64,000 nt of DNA from Opitutia bacterium. GTDB taxonomy: Bacteria; Verrucomicrobiota; Verrucomicrobiia; Opitutales; UBA953. The stretch's first letter is position 1; the number at the start of each line of letters is the position of its first letter. The translations under genes were made by a program, and so were the position numbers. Below, piece by piece: positions 42,778-51,404 of this stretch. Under the pieces are notes generated by a model. It was given only the letters and a program-made list of their open reading frames with translations, did not search any database and was not told the DNA's origin. The DNA lies in assembly GCA_947377865.1 (NCBI GenBank), contig CANCHK010000001.1:34461-98460 (forward strand), in the 5' to 3' direction.

Positions 42778-44661
42778 ATGCGCCCCCAGTCCACCGCCCT
42801 CTTGCTCGCTACGCTCGGCTTCGCCGCCGCCGCGCACGCGCACATCCCGCCAATCGACAACCAGTATCGCACGCCGTCCGAGGCCCCTGCGATCGTCCAG
42901 CCGACGGTGAAATACGTGATAACCAGCACTTATCTCGCCGCCGCCTCGGGAAGCGCTCCGCTGATCGCCACCCCTTTCCAGGCCTTCTCTAAGAACGTCA
43001 GCGTACGCTGGGATGACACGTATCTCTACGTCGAGGCCAAGGGCCTGCCCGACCACCCGCTCATGGCCGGCATCAAGTCCTGGCAGCAGCAGGTGCCGAT
43101 CCCGCAGACCTATGCGGGCGCCACCGCCTGGCGTATCCCGCTCAAGCCCGTGCCCGCTAAGGAACCGATGTCCGCCAAGACGCACTTCATGCGCGGCGCC
43201 ATCGCCCTCGCCGCCAACGGGGTGCCGATCTTCAACGCACTGAACAACCGCGGCGATGATGCCAAGGCTTTCGGCGAACTCGACAGCTGGGGCGGCCACT
43301 GCGGCAAAGCCGACGACTACCATTACCATGACGCCCCGGTCTTCCTCGAAAAGGAACTCGGCAAGGGCAAGCCCATCGCGGTCGCCCTCGATGGCTACGC
43401 GATCTACGGCTACAACGAACCCGATGGCGCGACGCCAGGCAAACTCGACGCCTTCGGCGGCCATGAGACCAAGCCGCTCGGCTACCACTACCACGCCCAG
43501 AAAAAGTATCCTTACATCAACGGCGGCTTCCACGGCGAGGTGAAGGAAGTCGACGGTCAAGTCGACCCTCAGCCCTCTGCCAGCCACGTGCGCCGCACGG
43601 GCTCGAGTTATACGCAGAGTCCGCTCCGCGGTGCGGTGATCAAGGACTTCACGGTCGATGGCAACAAATACGCCTTGAACTACACGCTCAATGGCAAAGC
43701 CCTCAGCGTGAAATACAAGCTGAACGAGGACAAGACATGGACCTTTGTCTACTCCAACCCCGATGGCTCCACGGCCACGGAAACCTACACACCGAGCGAA
43801 CGCGGTCCCGGCGGCGGCAAAGGCAAAGCCGGCGAAAAGGGCAAGGGCGGCGAGAAAGGCAAAGGCAAGGGTGCGGAGAAGGGAAAGCGCCCGCCTGAAG
43901 AAAGCGGAGATCCCAAGCCGAAGGGCGAAGATGTCGAAGCCACAATCGACGAGACTGCTGGCGACCAATCCGCGCCTCCCGCAGGCGAAGGTAAAGGGGG
44001 CGAAAAAGGAAAAGGTAAAGGCAAGGGCGGCAAGAAGGGCGACAAGCCAGGCATGGTGAAGCCCTCGATGGAAGATACCATCAAACTCAACGTCTACGCC
44101 GATAACTGGTTCATCCTCTACATCAACGGTAAGCTCCGCGTCGTCGACCCGATTGACTACATGCCGCACAACGTCGTCTCCGTCGACATTCTCCCAGAGT
44201 ACCCGATGACGATCGCCATCATGGGCCGCGACAACGCCGACCCGAAGACCGGCCTGGAATACGGCGACCATATCGGCGACGCCGGCCTGATCCTGAAGTT
44301 CTCTGACGGCACCGTCACGAACGCGAAGTGGAAGGCGAAAAACTACTTCAAGGGCCCGCTCAACGGCGACGTAAAGAACCCTAAAGTCGAGCACACCCCC
44401 GTCCCAGCCAACTGGTTCGCCGTCGACTTCGACGACAGCAAGTGGGCCAACGCCACCGAATACACCGAGGAACGCGTGAACCCGAAAGAGTCTTTCACCA
44501 AGGCCAAGGAGAACTTCGCCGGCGCGAAGTTCATCTGGTCCGAGGACCTCGACCTCGACAACACCGTCCTCTTCCGCACCAAGGTCGAAGCCCCGGCCGG
44601 TTACAAGCAGCGATGGACGACCAAGTCCGAGTTCGACCTATCGAAGCCGTTGGGGCAGTGA
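42778..44661 (+). CDS. Secreted YHYH-domain protein with Gly/Lys-rich linker and C-terminal beta domain
   Basis: 627 residues. A signal peptide (MRPQSTALLLATLGFAAAAH) precedes a YHYH domain with DDYHYHDAP near 180 and GYHYHAQ near 235, plus LDGYAIYGYNE. These are hallmarks of the YHYH family, where the His cluster is thought to bind metal. A linker at about 341-424 is almost pure Gly/Lys/Glu (GEKGKGGEKGKGKG). The last 200 residues (NVYADNWFILYINGKLR, NWFAVDFDDSKWANA) resemble the jelly-roll ligand-binding domains found at ends of glycosidases. A TATGAT hexamer at 42753 could be its -10 box. The function is unknown; a metal-dependent surface or sugar-binding protein is possible. Confidence 0.78.
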   Translation: MRPQSTALLLATLGFAAAAHAHIPPIDNQYRTPSEAPAIVQPTVKYVITSTYLAAASGSAPLIATPFQAFSKNVSVRWDDTYLYVEAKGLPDHPLMAGIKSWQQQVPIPQTYAGATAWRIPLKPVPAKEPMSAKTHFMRGAIALAANGVPIFNALNNRGDDAKAFGELDSWGGHCGKADDYHYHDAPVFLEKELGKGKPIAVALDGYAIYGYNEPDGATPGKLDAFGGHETKPLGYHYHAQKKYPYINGGFHGEVKEVDGQVDPQPSASHVRRTGSSYTQSPLRGAVIKDFTVDGNKYALNYTLNGKALSVKYKLNEDKTWTFVYSNPDGSTATETYTPSERGPGGGKGKAGEKGKGGEKGKGKGAEKGKRPPEESGDPKPKGEDVEATIDETAGDQSAPPAGEGKGGEKGKGKGKGGKKGDKPGMVKPSMEDTIKLNVYADNWFILYINGKLRVVDPIDYMPHNVVSVDILPEYPMTIAIMGRDNADPKTGLEYGDHIGDAGLILKFSDGTVTNAKWKAKNYFKGPLNGDVKNPKVEHTPVPANWFAVDFDDSKWANATEYTEERVNPKESFTKAKENFAGAKFIWSEDLDLDNTVLFRTKVEAPAGYKQRWTTKSEFDLSKPLGQ

Positions 44662-44670
44662 TGAGAAAGG

Positions 44671-45075
44671 TATTAGCGGTTGGCGGATAGCGGTTGGCGG
44701 TTGGGAGATGCCAACGAGCCAAGGGGAGCGGAAACCGGGAAAGATACTGCGGGCATTATTGAGGACCCCAGCTAATCATCCGGTCTCCGGTCTCCCTTAA
44801 ATTTTTCCTAACCGCTAAACCCTGTCTTGGGTAGGGGCGCGACTGCGTCGCGTCCGTTCGCCTTGGCACGTCGGACTTACCGGGCAAGTTAATCGACTAT
44901 TTAATCATCCGTCCTCCCACGGACGCCACGCAGTGGCGCCCCTACCCATTGCACGTCTCCGGTGGCGGGTGGCAGGCATCAGGGCTTTTCCATTCAGCCC
45001 TCCACTCTGTCCTCAATTCAGTCCTCTGTCATCGATGCAGTCATCTGCCCTCGACTCAGTCCTCTCTCCTGACTC
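44671..45075. repeat. Repeat-filled gap: GGTTAGCGG run, CCGGAGAC pair, 119-bp mosaic element, GGACTGA cluster
   Basis: In order: ttagcggttggcggatagcg (44672-44703); two head-to-head CCGGAGAC motif copies (44717-44800); the 119-bp mosaic element at 44829-44947 with the same two end hairpins as the 41281 copy but a different core; then reversed GAGGACTGA units from about 44985 (tcagtcctctgtcatcgatg, tcgactcagtcctctctc) up to the leader of the next gene. No gene is credible here. Confidence 0.72.
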
Positions 45076-45090
45076 AATACCCCCACCCCC

Positions 45091-45801
45091 ATGAAGACGC
45101 TTCCCCTGCTGCTGGCCCTGGCCTCCCTTTCCCTTTTCGCCGCCGACGCCCCCAAGGCCGCCCCGGCTGAGAAAGTCGCCGTGAAAGCAAAGGCGAAGGC
45201 AAAGGCGCCGAACCCAGCGATGACTCCAATCGAGGATGTCGCTGGCCTCCCGCGTGTGCTGCTTATCGGGGATTCGATCTCGATCGGCTACACCCTGCCC
45301 GTCCGCCAGGAACTCGCCGGCAAGGCCAACTTGCACCGCATCCCGACCAACGGCGGCCCGACCAAGAACGGCACGGCGAACCTCGCCAAGTGGCTCGGCG
45401 AAGGCAAGTGGGACGTGATCCATTTCAACTTCGGCCTGCATGACCTCCGCCACATGGAAGACGGCAAGCGCCAGGTAGAGCCGGCGGACTACGAGACCAA
45501 CCTGCGCTCCCTCGTGGCCGACCTAAAGAAGACCGGTGCAAAACTTATCTTCGGCACCACGACGCCCGTGCCTGAAGGCAAGCTCACGCCTCCGCGCACC
45601 TTCGGCGACGTCGCCACCTACAACGACATCGCCCTCAAGGTGATGAAAGAGAACGGTGTCGCGATCGACGACCTCAACGCCGCCGTCGCCCCGGATATCG
45701 CCAAGCTCCAGAATCCGCATGACGTGCACTACAACCCCGAAGGTTATGCTGTCCTCGGCAAGGCCGTCGTGAAGTCGATCAACGCGGCGCTCGCGAAGTA
45801 A
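45091..45801 (+). CDS. Secreted SGNH/GDSL hydrolase
   Basis: 236 residues with a signal peptide (MKTLPLLLALASLSLFAADA), then an Ala/Lys-rich spacer (VKAKAKAKAPN) like those of other secreted proteins here. SGNH blocks: VLLIGDSISIGY with nucleophile Ser62, the Gly of NGGP near 88, the Asn of HFNFGLHD near 113, and HDVHYNPEG with His213. It differs enough from the 34171 hydrolase to be a separate subfamily rather than a recent duplicate. A role in removing acetyl groups from secreted or environmental polysaccharide is inferred. The start follows a cccccacccccATG leader without a ribosome-binding site. It is a single gene with no visible terminator. Confidence 0.85.
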   Translation: MKTLPLLLALASLSLFAADAPKAAPAEKVAVKAKAKAKAPNPAMTPIEDVAGLPRVLLIGDSISIGYTLPVRQELAGKANLHRIPTNGGPTKNGTANLAKWLGEGKWDVIHFNFGLHDLRHMEDGKRQVEPADYETNLRSLVADLKKTGAKLIFGTTTPVPEGKLTPPRTFGDVATYNDIALKVMKENGVAIDDLNAAVAPDIAKLQNPHDVHYNPEGYAVLGKAVVKSINAALAK

Positions 45802-45808
45802 GGGTAGC

Positions 45809-45992
45809 GGGCAGGGGCGCGACTGCGTCGCGTCCGTTCGCCAAGTTGCGTGCGCATCACCGGGCAGCCTGCTCGACCCTCCAACCTTCGTCCGCCCACG
45901 GACGTGATAGCAATCACGTCCCTACCCATTGCAACGGGTAGGGCTGGCCATCCTTGGCCGGCCACGGCCAAGCAGGGATGCTCGGCCCCACC
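45809..45992. repeat. 119-bp mosaic element and short 57-bp element
   Basis: 45809-45927 has the gcgcgactgcgtcgcgt stem at the left but the gacgtgatagcaatcacgtc stem at the right, a combination not seen in the 41281 and 44829 copies. 45936-45992 is the reverse-complement relative of 34960-35017 (ggctggccatccttggcc, agcagggatgctcggccc). A gatactcgatactct run follows at 46012. Confidence 0.75.
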
Positions 45993-46207
45993 TTAAGGCC
46001 ATCACGCCCCCGATACTCGATACTCTCGTGCCACCCCTACCCCTACCCCAGGCAGCCGCATTTGACCGTATTTGAAGGTCAAATGCCGGCCGCCCGAGGA
46101 ACATTCCCCTTGGCAGGTTGTTGAAAGAGCGACAGGTTTTCCCTCCCCGTTACCGACCATGCCCTCCCGCATGGCCTTCCTCATTTTTTAACCAAAACCA
46201 GAAACCC

Positions 46208-49200
46208 ATGCGCAAGCTGTCCACCCTCCTCCTGGCCCTGCTCGGATTCGCCTCCGTCTCGGCCCAGAACCTCACCCTCGAGAAGGGTGACAACATCGCC
46301 TTCGTCGGCAGCGGCCTCGCCGACCGGCAGCAGCACCAGGGCAATTTCGAGAGCCTGATCCACCAGGCGTTCCCGACCCACAACCTCGTGGTCCGCAACC
46401 TCGGTTTCTCCGGCGACGAAGTCGGCGTGAAGCCCCACCGCTCCGATGAAGTCGCCGAGCTGGACTACTTCCTAAATATGAAGCCCGGCGCCCTGACCAC
46501 TACGGTCGGCAAGACCGAGGTCACCTACCACGCTGGCGCACACTTTCACGCCAACGTGATCTTCGCTTATTGGGGATTCAATGAGTCCTTTGCAGGACAG
46601 GCCGGCCTCGACACCTTCAAGTCCAACCTCGACGGCTGGCTCAAGAAGACCCTCGCCGCCGATTACGGCAAGGGCAAGGTCCGCGTCGTCCTCTTCTCTC
46701 CGATTGCCCACGAAGACCTGAAGTCCGCCTTCTTCGACGCCAAGATCGCCGCCGAGAACAATAAGAACCTCGCGCTCTACGTCGGAGCCATGGCCACCGT
46801 CGCCAAGGCCAACGGCGTTCAGTTCGTCGACCTCTTCGCGGCCTCGCAGCAGCTCTTCGCCGCGGCCAAAGCCCCCCTCACCATCAATGGCATCCACCTC
46901 AACGCCTCCGGCGACGCAGCCCTGGCTCCCCTCCAGTTCCAGGCCGTCTTCGGCAAGGCCGCCGGCGCCGTGAACGAGAAGGTCCGCGCCGAGGTGAATG
47001 AGAAGAGCACCCAGTGGCACCACCGCTACCGCACGGTCGACCAGTTCAACATCTTCGGCCAGCGCTCCCGCATCAAATATGAAGGCATCGACAATGCCAC
47101 GGTGCTCGGCGCCGAGCTCGCCAACCGCGACCTCAAGACCGCCAATCATGACAAGGGCATCTGGGCCGCCGCCCAGGGCAAGGCCGTCGAAGTGAAGCAC
47201 GACAACCTCAAGGCCGAAATCCCCGTTCCCCCGAATCGCAAAGAACCCGTCCCTTACCTCAGCGGCGAAGAGCAGCTGAAGTACCTGACGCTGCCCGAAG
47301 GCTGCAAGGTCGAGTTCATCGCCGACGAGACCACCATCCCTGAGCTCATCAACCCGGTGCAGATGAACTTCGACACCAAGGGCCGCCTCTGGGTGTCCTG
47401 CTGGCCGAACTACCCTGAGACCAACCCGACCACCAAGGTCTTCGACAAACTCCTCGTCCTCGACCTCGACCAGAAGACCGGCAAGGTAGCCAAGTCGCAC
47501 GTCTTCCTCGATGGCCTCAATTGCCCGACCGGCTTCCAGTTCTATAAAGACGGCGTCATCCTGATCCAGTCGCCCGACATCTGGTTCGCTCGAGACACCT
47601 CCGGCAAAATGGAGAAGGCCGACTGGAAGGAACGCCTGCTCACGGGCATGGACGCGGCCGACTCGCACCACGAGACGAACTCCATTTGCTATGAACCGGG
47701 AGGCGCGATCTACCTCTCCGACGGCGTGTTCCATCGTACGCAGGTCGAGACCTTCAACGGCGTACTCCGCAACACCAACGGCGGGATCTACCGCTTCGAA
47801 CCGCAGACCAGCAAGTTGTACCGCCACGTGCCCTTCGGCTTCGCCAACCCGCACGGCCGCGTCTTCGACTACTGGGGCAACGACATCATCACCGATGCCA
47901 CCGGCAACGCCAACTACTTCGGACCCGTCTTCTCCGGCCACCTGGACAGCGGAGCCCACACCAACCCGGGTACGATCTGGAACCGCCCCTCCCGCCCCTG
48001 CCCCGGCACAGCGATCCTCAGCAGCCGCCACTTCCCCGAAGACTGGCAGGGCACGTTCCTCAACACGAACGTGATCACGGTCCAGGGAATCTTCCGTGCC
48101 AAGTTCACCGAAGAAGGCTCCGGACTCAAGGGTGAGACCCTGTTGCCGAACCTAATCGAGACCGACAAGGAAAAGGCCGGCAACTTCCGCCCCTCCGGCG
48201 TCGCCGTCGCCCCCGACGGTTCGCTCTACGTGATGGACTGGTCGCAGATGCTGATCGGCCACCTCCAGCACCACCTGCGCGACCCGAACCGCGATCACCA
48301 GCACGGCCGCCTCTATCGTATTACCTACCCATCCCGCCCGCTGCTCACGCCGAAAAAGATCGACGGTGAGTCCATCGAGAACCTCCTCGCGCTCCTCACT
48401 GAGCACGAAGACAACGTCCGCCAGCGAGCCAAGATCGAGCTGCATAAGCACGACACGGCCCAGGTCATCGCCGCCACCCAGAAGTGGGCCAAGCAGTTCG
48501 ACCCGACCAAGGTCGAGGATGCGCACCATCTCCTCGAAGCACTCTGGGTTCACCAGTGGCACGATGCCGTAAACCTCGAGCTCCTCGGCCAGTTGCTCAA
48601 GTCGCCCGAGCCCCGCGCCCGCACCCAGGCCGTCCGCGTCGCCATCTACCAACGTGACCGCATCCCGAATGCGATCAGCATCATGGAGAACGCCGTCAAG
48701 GACGCCAACCCCCGCGTCCAGCTCGAAGGCATCCGCGGCCTGAGCTTCTTCAACGGCAAGGACACCGACCGCGCCATTGCCGCCGCCGCATCGCTCAAGG
48801 GCAGCAAGGACCATAACATCGCTTACTGTCTCCGCGAGACGATGAAGCAGCTCGCTTCCCTGCCCGAAGGCAACGGCAAGGTGAACCTGAAGGACTACGC
48901 CGACCCGAAGGAGACCTCGTACGGCCCGACCGACAAGAAGCTCTCGAAGGACGACAAGAAGCTCTACGACAAGGGCAAGGAAGTCTACTTCCGCGAAGCG
49001 CTCTGCGTGACGTGCCACCAGGCCGATGGCCGCGGCGCCGAAATGCCCAAGGAAGCCGGCAAGGAAATCCGCGGCGCCTACCCGCCCCTCGGTCGCACGC
49101 CCGGCTATCCCTACAACGGCTGGCTCGACGGCGACACCGACCGCGCCATCAAGCTCGTCCTCAACGGCCTCATGGGCAAGGTGACGATCGACGGCAAAGA

Positions 49201-49453
49201 ATACGGCGACTACACCACCGGCCAGCCGGTGATGACCCCGCTCGGTCAGATGCTGAACGACGATGAGGTCGCCGCCGTTCTGACCTACGTCCGCCAGTCC
49301 TTCGGCAACAACCTCCCGGTGGTGAAGTCCGCCCAGGTGAAGAAGATCCGCGCCGCGACCGCCGCCCGCACGGCTCCCTACACGCCGGACGAACTCATCA
49401 AGGACCACCCGCTCGGCGCCCCCGTCAAGGCCGAGCCGGCGAAGAAGAAGTAA
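46208..49453 (+). CDS. Secreted PVC-type protein: SGNH-like domain, propeller, HEAT-like region, cytochrome c
   Basis: 1,081 residues from the ATG at 46208, which gives the signal peptide MRKLSTLLLALLGFASVSAQ; the longer frame from 46118 is rejected. Domains: an SGNH-like N-terminal domain (about 22-290; NIAFVGSGLADR where GDS would be, NLGFSGDEV, GIHLNASGDAAL); a dehydrogenase-like propeller (about 375-710; CKVEFIADE, MNFDTKGRLWVSC, SGVAVAPDGSLYVMDW); helical repeats (about 720-880; RTQAVRVAIYQRD, NPRVQLEGIRGL); and a C-terminal c-type cytochrome with CVTCH near 932 and QPVMTPLGQMLNDDEVAAVL holding a possible Met ligand. This architecture is typical of PVC bacteria. It likely oxidises a sugar-like substrate in the periplasm and passes electrons through heme (inference). 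The SGNH nucleophile motif is degenerate. Confidence 0.87.
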   Translation: MRKLSTLLLALLGFASVSAQNLTLEKGDNIAFVGSGLADRQQHQGNFESLIHQAFPTHNLVVRNLGFSGDEVGVKPHRSDEVAELDYFLNMKPGALTTTVGKTEVTYHAGAHFHANVIFAYWGFNESFAGQAGLDTFKSNLDGWLKKTLAADYGKGKVRVVLFSPIAHEDLKSAFFDAKIAAENNKNLALYVGAMATVAKANGVQFVDLFAASQQLFAAAKAPLTINGIHLNASGDAALAPLQFQAVFGKAAGAVNEKVRAEVNEKSTQWHHRYRTVDQFNIFGQRSRIKYEGIDNATVLGAELANRDLKTANHDKGIWAAAQGKAVEVKHDNLKAEIPVPPNRKEPVPYLSGEEQLKYLTLPEGCKVEFIADETTIPELINPVQMNFDTKGRLWVSCWPNYPETNPTTKVFDKLLVLDLDQKTGKVAKSHVFLDGLNCPTGFQFYKDGVILIQSPDIWFARDTSGKMEKADWKERLLTGMDAADSHHETNSICYEPGGAIYLSDGVFHRTQVETFNGVLRNTNGGIYRFEPQTSKLYRHVPFGFANPHGRVFDYWGNDIITDATGNANYFGPVFSGHLDSGAHTNPGTIWNRPSRPCPGTAILSSRHFPEDWQGTFLNTNVITVQGIFRAKFTEEGSGLKGETLLPNLIETDKEKAGNFRPSGVAVAPDGSLYVMDWSQMLIGHLQHHLRDPNRDHQHGRLYRITYPSRPLLTPKKIDGESIENLLALLTEHEDNVRQRAKIELHKHDTAQVIAATQKWAKQFDPTKVEDAHHLLEALWVHQWHDAVNLELLGQLLKSPEPRARTQAVRVAIYQRDRIPNAISIMENAVKDANPRVQLEGIRGLSFFNGKDTDRAIAAAASLKGSKDHNIAYCLRETMKQLASLPEGNGKVNLKDYADPKETSYGPTDKKLSKDDKKLYDKGKEVYFREALCVTCHQADGRGAEMPKEAGKEIRGAYPPLGRTPGYPYNGWLDGDTDRAIKLVLNGLMGKVTIDGKEYGDYTTGQPVMTPLGQMLNDDEVAAVLTYVRQSFGNNLPVVKSAQVKKIRAATAARTAPYTPDELIKDHPLGAPVKAEPAKKK

Positions 49454-49474
49454 GTTCCCGCTTCGCTTCCCCGC

Positions 49475-49504
49475 AAAGGGCGTGCCATCCGGCACGCCCT
49501 TTTT
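49475..49504 (+). terminator. Rho-independent terminator after the PVC cytochrome gene
   Basis: aaagggcgtgcc-atcc-ggcacgcccttt has a long GC-rich stem followed by a T5 run, about 22 bases after the stop. It also overlaps the ATG at 49482 of the next open frame, arguing against that start. Confidence 0.9.
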
Positions 49505-49580
49505 CATGCCTGTCAATAACTCGGCCGCCGATGACGAGCGGTCCGCTTGCCTCTGGCACGACTTCGGCAAGAGTAGGGGG

Positions 49581-50030
49581 ATGAGACCCGCCCTCTGGAA
49601 GGCCGTCGCCGACCACCTCAAGAAGCACGAGCAGCCCTATCGCCTGACCGCGCGCGACGACTTCAACGCGCGTGTGATCCTCAAGGGCTCGAAGGCGCTC
49701 GTCCGCGCTTTCTACCAGCCGCGCGAAGGCGACGTCCCAGGCGAAGCGACGATCAGCCTGACGCTCGACGGACAGTCCGAGATCGGGGCCATCGCGGCGT
49801 TCCTCTCGAACCAGAAGCGTTACGCAAAGAAGCTACCCTCGACGCTGCACTTCTCCCAGGAGCTCTCGCATCGCCGCCCCGGCGGCCTCGGCGAGGCCCG
49901 TCTAACCTTCAAGGCCAACGTCGTCTCTTGGCATGACACCAAGCTGATTGAGCGCCTCTCGCTCTTCTACGCCGACAGCGCCCACGCCCTCTTCCAGCTC
50001 CACATCGAGCTGATGACGGCAGGAGAGTGA
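49581..50030 (+). CDS. Small hypothetical cytosolic protein
   Basis: 149 residues from the ATG at 49581 (MRPALWKAVADHLKKHEQPY). The frame is open from 49482, inside the terminator hairpin, and an ATG at 49506 is also possible, so the start is uncertain. I prefer 49581 because a gtaggggg purine run precedes it and the protein then begins with a helix. The body reads as alternating strands (FNARVILKGSKALVRAFYQP, EARLTFKANVVSWHDT) with a central helix. There is no signal peptide and no recognised motif. Codon use is like its neighbours. I do not know its function. Confidence 0.6.
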   Translation: MRPALWKAVADHLKKHEQPYRLTARDDFNARVILKGSKALVRAFYQPREGDVPGEATISLTLDGQSEIGAIAAFLSNQKRYAKKLPSTLHFSQELSHRRPGGLGEARLTFKANVVSWHDTKLIERLSLFYADSAHALFQLHIELMTAGE

Positions 50031-50044
50031 ACGGTCGCGAAGCG

Positions 50045-50375
50045 ACCGGAGAGGACTGAGTCGATGGCGGAGGGCAGAGGACTGGAATGATTAGAGTATC
50101 GAGTATGGAGTATCGGGGTAGTGCATGCCTTGGGGTAGGGTCAGCACTGCGTGCTGACCTAGTTTACCTTTGGCTGAATTGAAGAGCCCCGCCACCTGGG
50201 GCTGCCACCTGTCACCCGAAGATGTGCAATGGGTAGGGACGCGACGGCGTCGCGTGCGTGGGCGGACGGAGTTTGGAACGGTCGGAGATTCTGCCCGACT
50301 CATTGTACGTGCCCCTGCGAACGGCGGCCATGGCAATGGCCGCCCTACCCCTACCCCTACCCCAACCCCCACCCC
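50045..50375. repeat. Repeat-filled gap: GGACTGA units, GATACTC run, hairpins, 120-bp mosaic element
   Basis: In order: gagaggactgagtcgatgg units (50050-50086); the inverted run agtatcgagtatggagtatc (50096-50115); ggggtaggg plus the hairpin gtcagcactgcgtgctgac (50133-50158); then the mosaic element 50231-50350 with the left stem gacgcgacggcgtcgcg and right stem ggcggccatggcaatggccg. A C-rich (CCCCTA)n tract runs to about 50375. It reaches almost to the gene at 50419. Confidence 0.72.
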
Positions 50376-50418
50376 TCCCTCTCTTGCCTCCGGCCCTCGT
50401 GCCCTCCATTCCTCTTAC

Positions 50419-51141
50419 ATGCGCCTCGCCCTCCTCGCCTGCCTCCTCTCGCTCGGTCTTTCGGCCGCCGAATTCACCCTCTCCCCTGATGTGAAGTTCA
50501 AGCCGGACGCGAAGCACTTCGAGAAAGCCGGCCTGCCGCATGCGCTGGACTACCTGGCCTACCTGCCTTCGTCCTATGAGAAGGACAACGCCAAGAAGTG
50601 GCCGCTGGTGATCTTCCTCCACGGCTCCGGCGAACGCGGCACGCCGCTCAATCTCGTCCGTAAGAATGGCCTGCCCTTTGAACTCGATCGACGCGGCGAC
50701 ACACCCTACGTGATGATCGCGCCGCAGTGCCCGGCGAATGAACGCTGGAACGTCGTCGTGCTCGACGCCCTTCTAACCGACCTGCTGAAGACCTATCGCA
50801 TCGACGAGAAACGCGTCGTCATCACCGGCCTCAGCCTCGGAGGCTATGGCAGCTGGGCTTGGTCATGTGAACACCCCGAGCGCTTTGCCGCTGTAATCCC
50901 GGTGTGCGGAGGCATCGATCCGGAGAAGACCGTCACGCTGAAAGGCATGCCGATCTGGGCATTCCACGGCGATAAGGACAAGAACGTCCCGCTCGAACGC
51001 GGTCAGCTCGCCGCCGAGGCCGCCAAGAAGAATGGCGCCGACGTGAAGTTCACCGTCTATCCCGGCGTAGCACATAACTCTTGGGAAAAAGCCTACGCCG
51101 AACCCGAACTCGAAGCCTGGATCCTCGCGCGGAAACGCTAA
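50419..51141 (+). CDS. Secreted alpha/beta hydrolase (esterase, dienelactone-hydrolase type)
   Basis: 240 residues from the ATG at 50419, giving a signal peptide MRLALLACLLSLGLSAAE; the longer frame from 50170 runs through repeat DNA. The catalytic triad can be placed: nucleophile Ser139 in ITGLSLGGYGSW, Asp187 in FHGDKDKNVP, His219 in PGVAHNSW. The oxyanion region is VIFLHGSGERG near 64-74. The pattern resembles esterases of the PHB-depolymerase/feruloyl-esterase-like group common near polysaccharide-degradation genes in Verrucomicrobiota. The acyl substrate cannot be deduced. It is a single gene flanked by repeat elements on both sides. Confidence 0.87.
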   Translation: MRLALLACLLSLGLSAAEFTLSPDVKFKPDAKHFEKAGLPHALDYLAYLPSSYEKDNAKKWPLVIFLHGSGERGTPLNLVRKNGLPFELDRRGDTPYVMIAPQCPANERWNVVVLDALLTDLLKTYRIDEKRVVITGLSLGGYGSWAWSCEHPERFAAVIPVCGGIDPEKTVTLKGMPIWAFHGDKDKNVPLERGQLAAEAAKKNGADVKFTVYPGVAHNSWEKAYAEPELEAWILARKR

Positions 51142-51161
51142 GGGTGGGGCGCGACTGCGTC

Positions 51162-51282
51162 GGGTAGGGACGTGATTGCCATCACGTCCGTGGGCGGACG
51201 GAGCTTGGAACGGTCGATTAACTTGCCCAACTCATCGTACGTGCCTCTGCGAACGGCGGCCATAGCAATGGCCGCCCTACCC
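51162..51282. repeat. Mosaic hairpin element, 121 bp
   Basis: The left stem gacgtgattgccatcacgtc and right stem ggcggccatagcaatggccg make another stem combination, with the core in the gtgggcggacggagcttgg orientation. A broken half element (ggggcgcgactgcgtcg) directly precedes it at 51146-51162, as if the new element had inserted into or next to an older end. Confidence 0.78.
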
Positions 51283-51404
51283 TAGCAGGCATGACACCCC
51301 TTGTCCCCATGTCCCCGTGCACACGTGCCCCCTAAATCCACCCTTCCCTTTTCCCCCGACAGGGGCTTAAAAAGACCCCTTCCCTCGTCCCCCTTTACCG
51401 TCCC

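Noticed and set aside
46472-49621. Long minus-strand ORFs (519 and 489 residues) opposite the PVC cytochrome gene
   Set aside because: Antisense to a gene with clear domains; their composition is typical of shadows in GC-rich DNA, and one also crosses a strong terminator.
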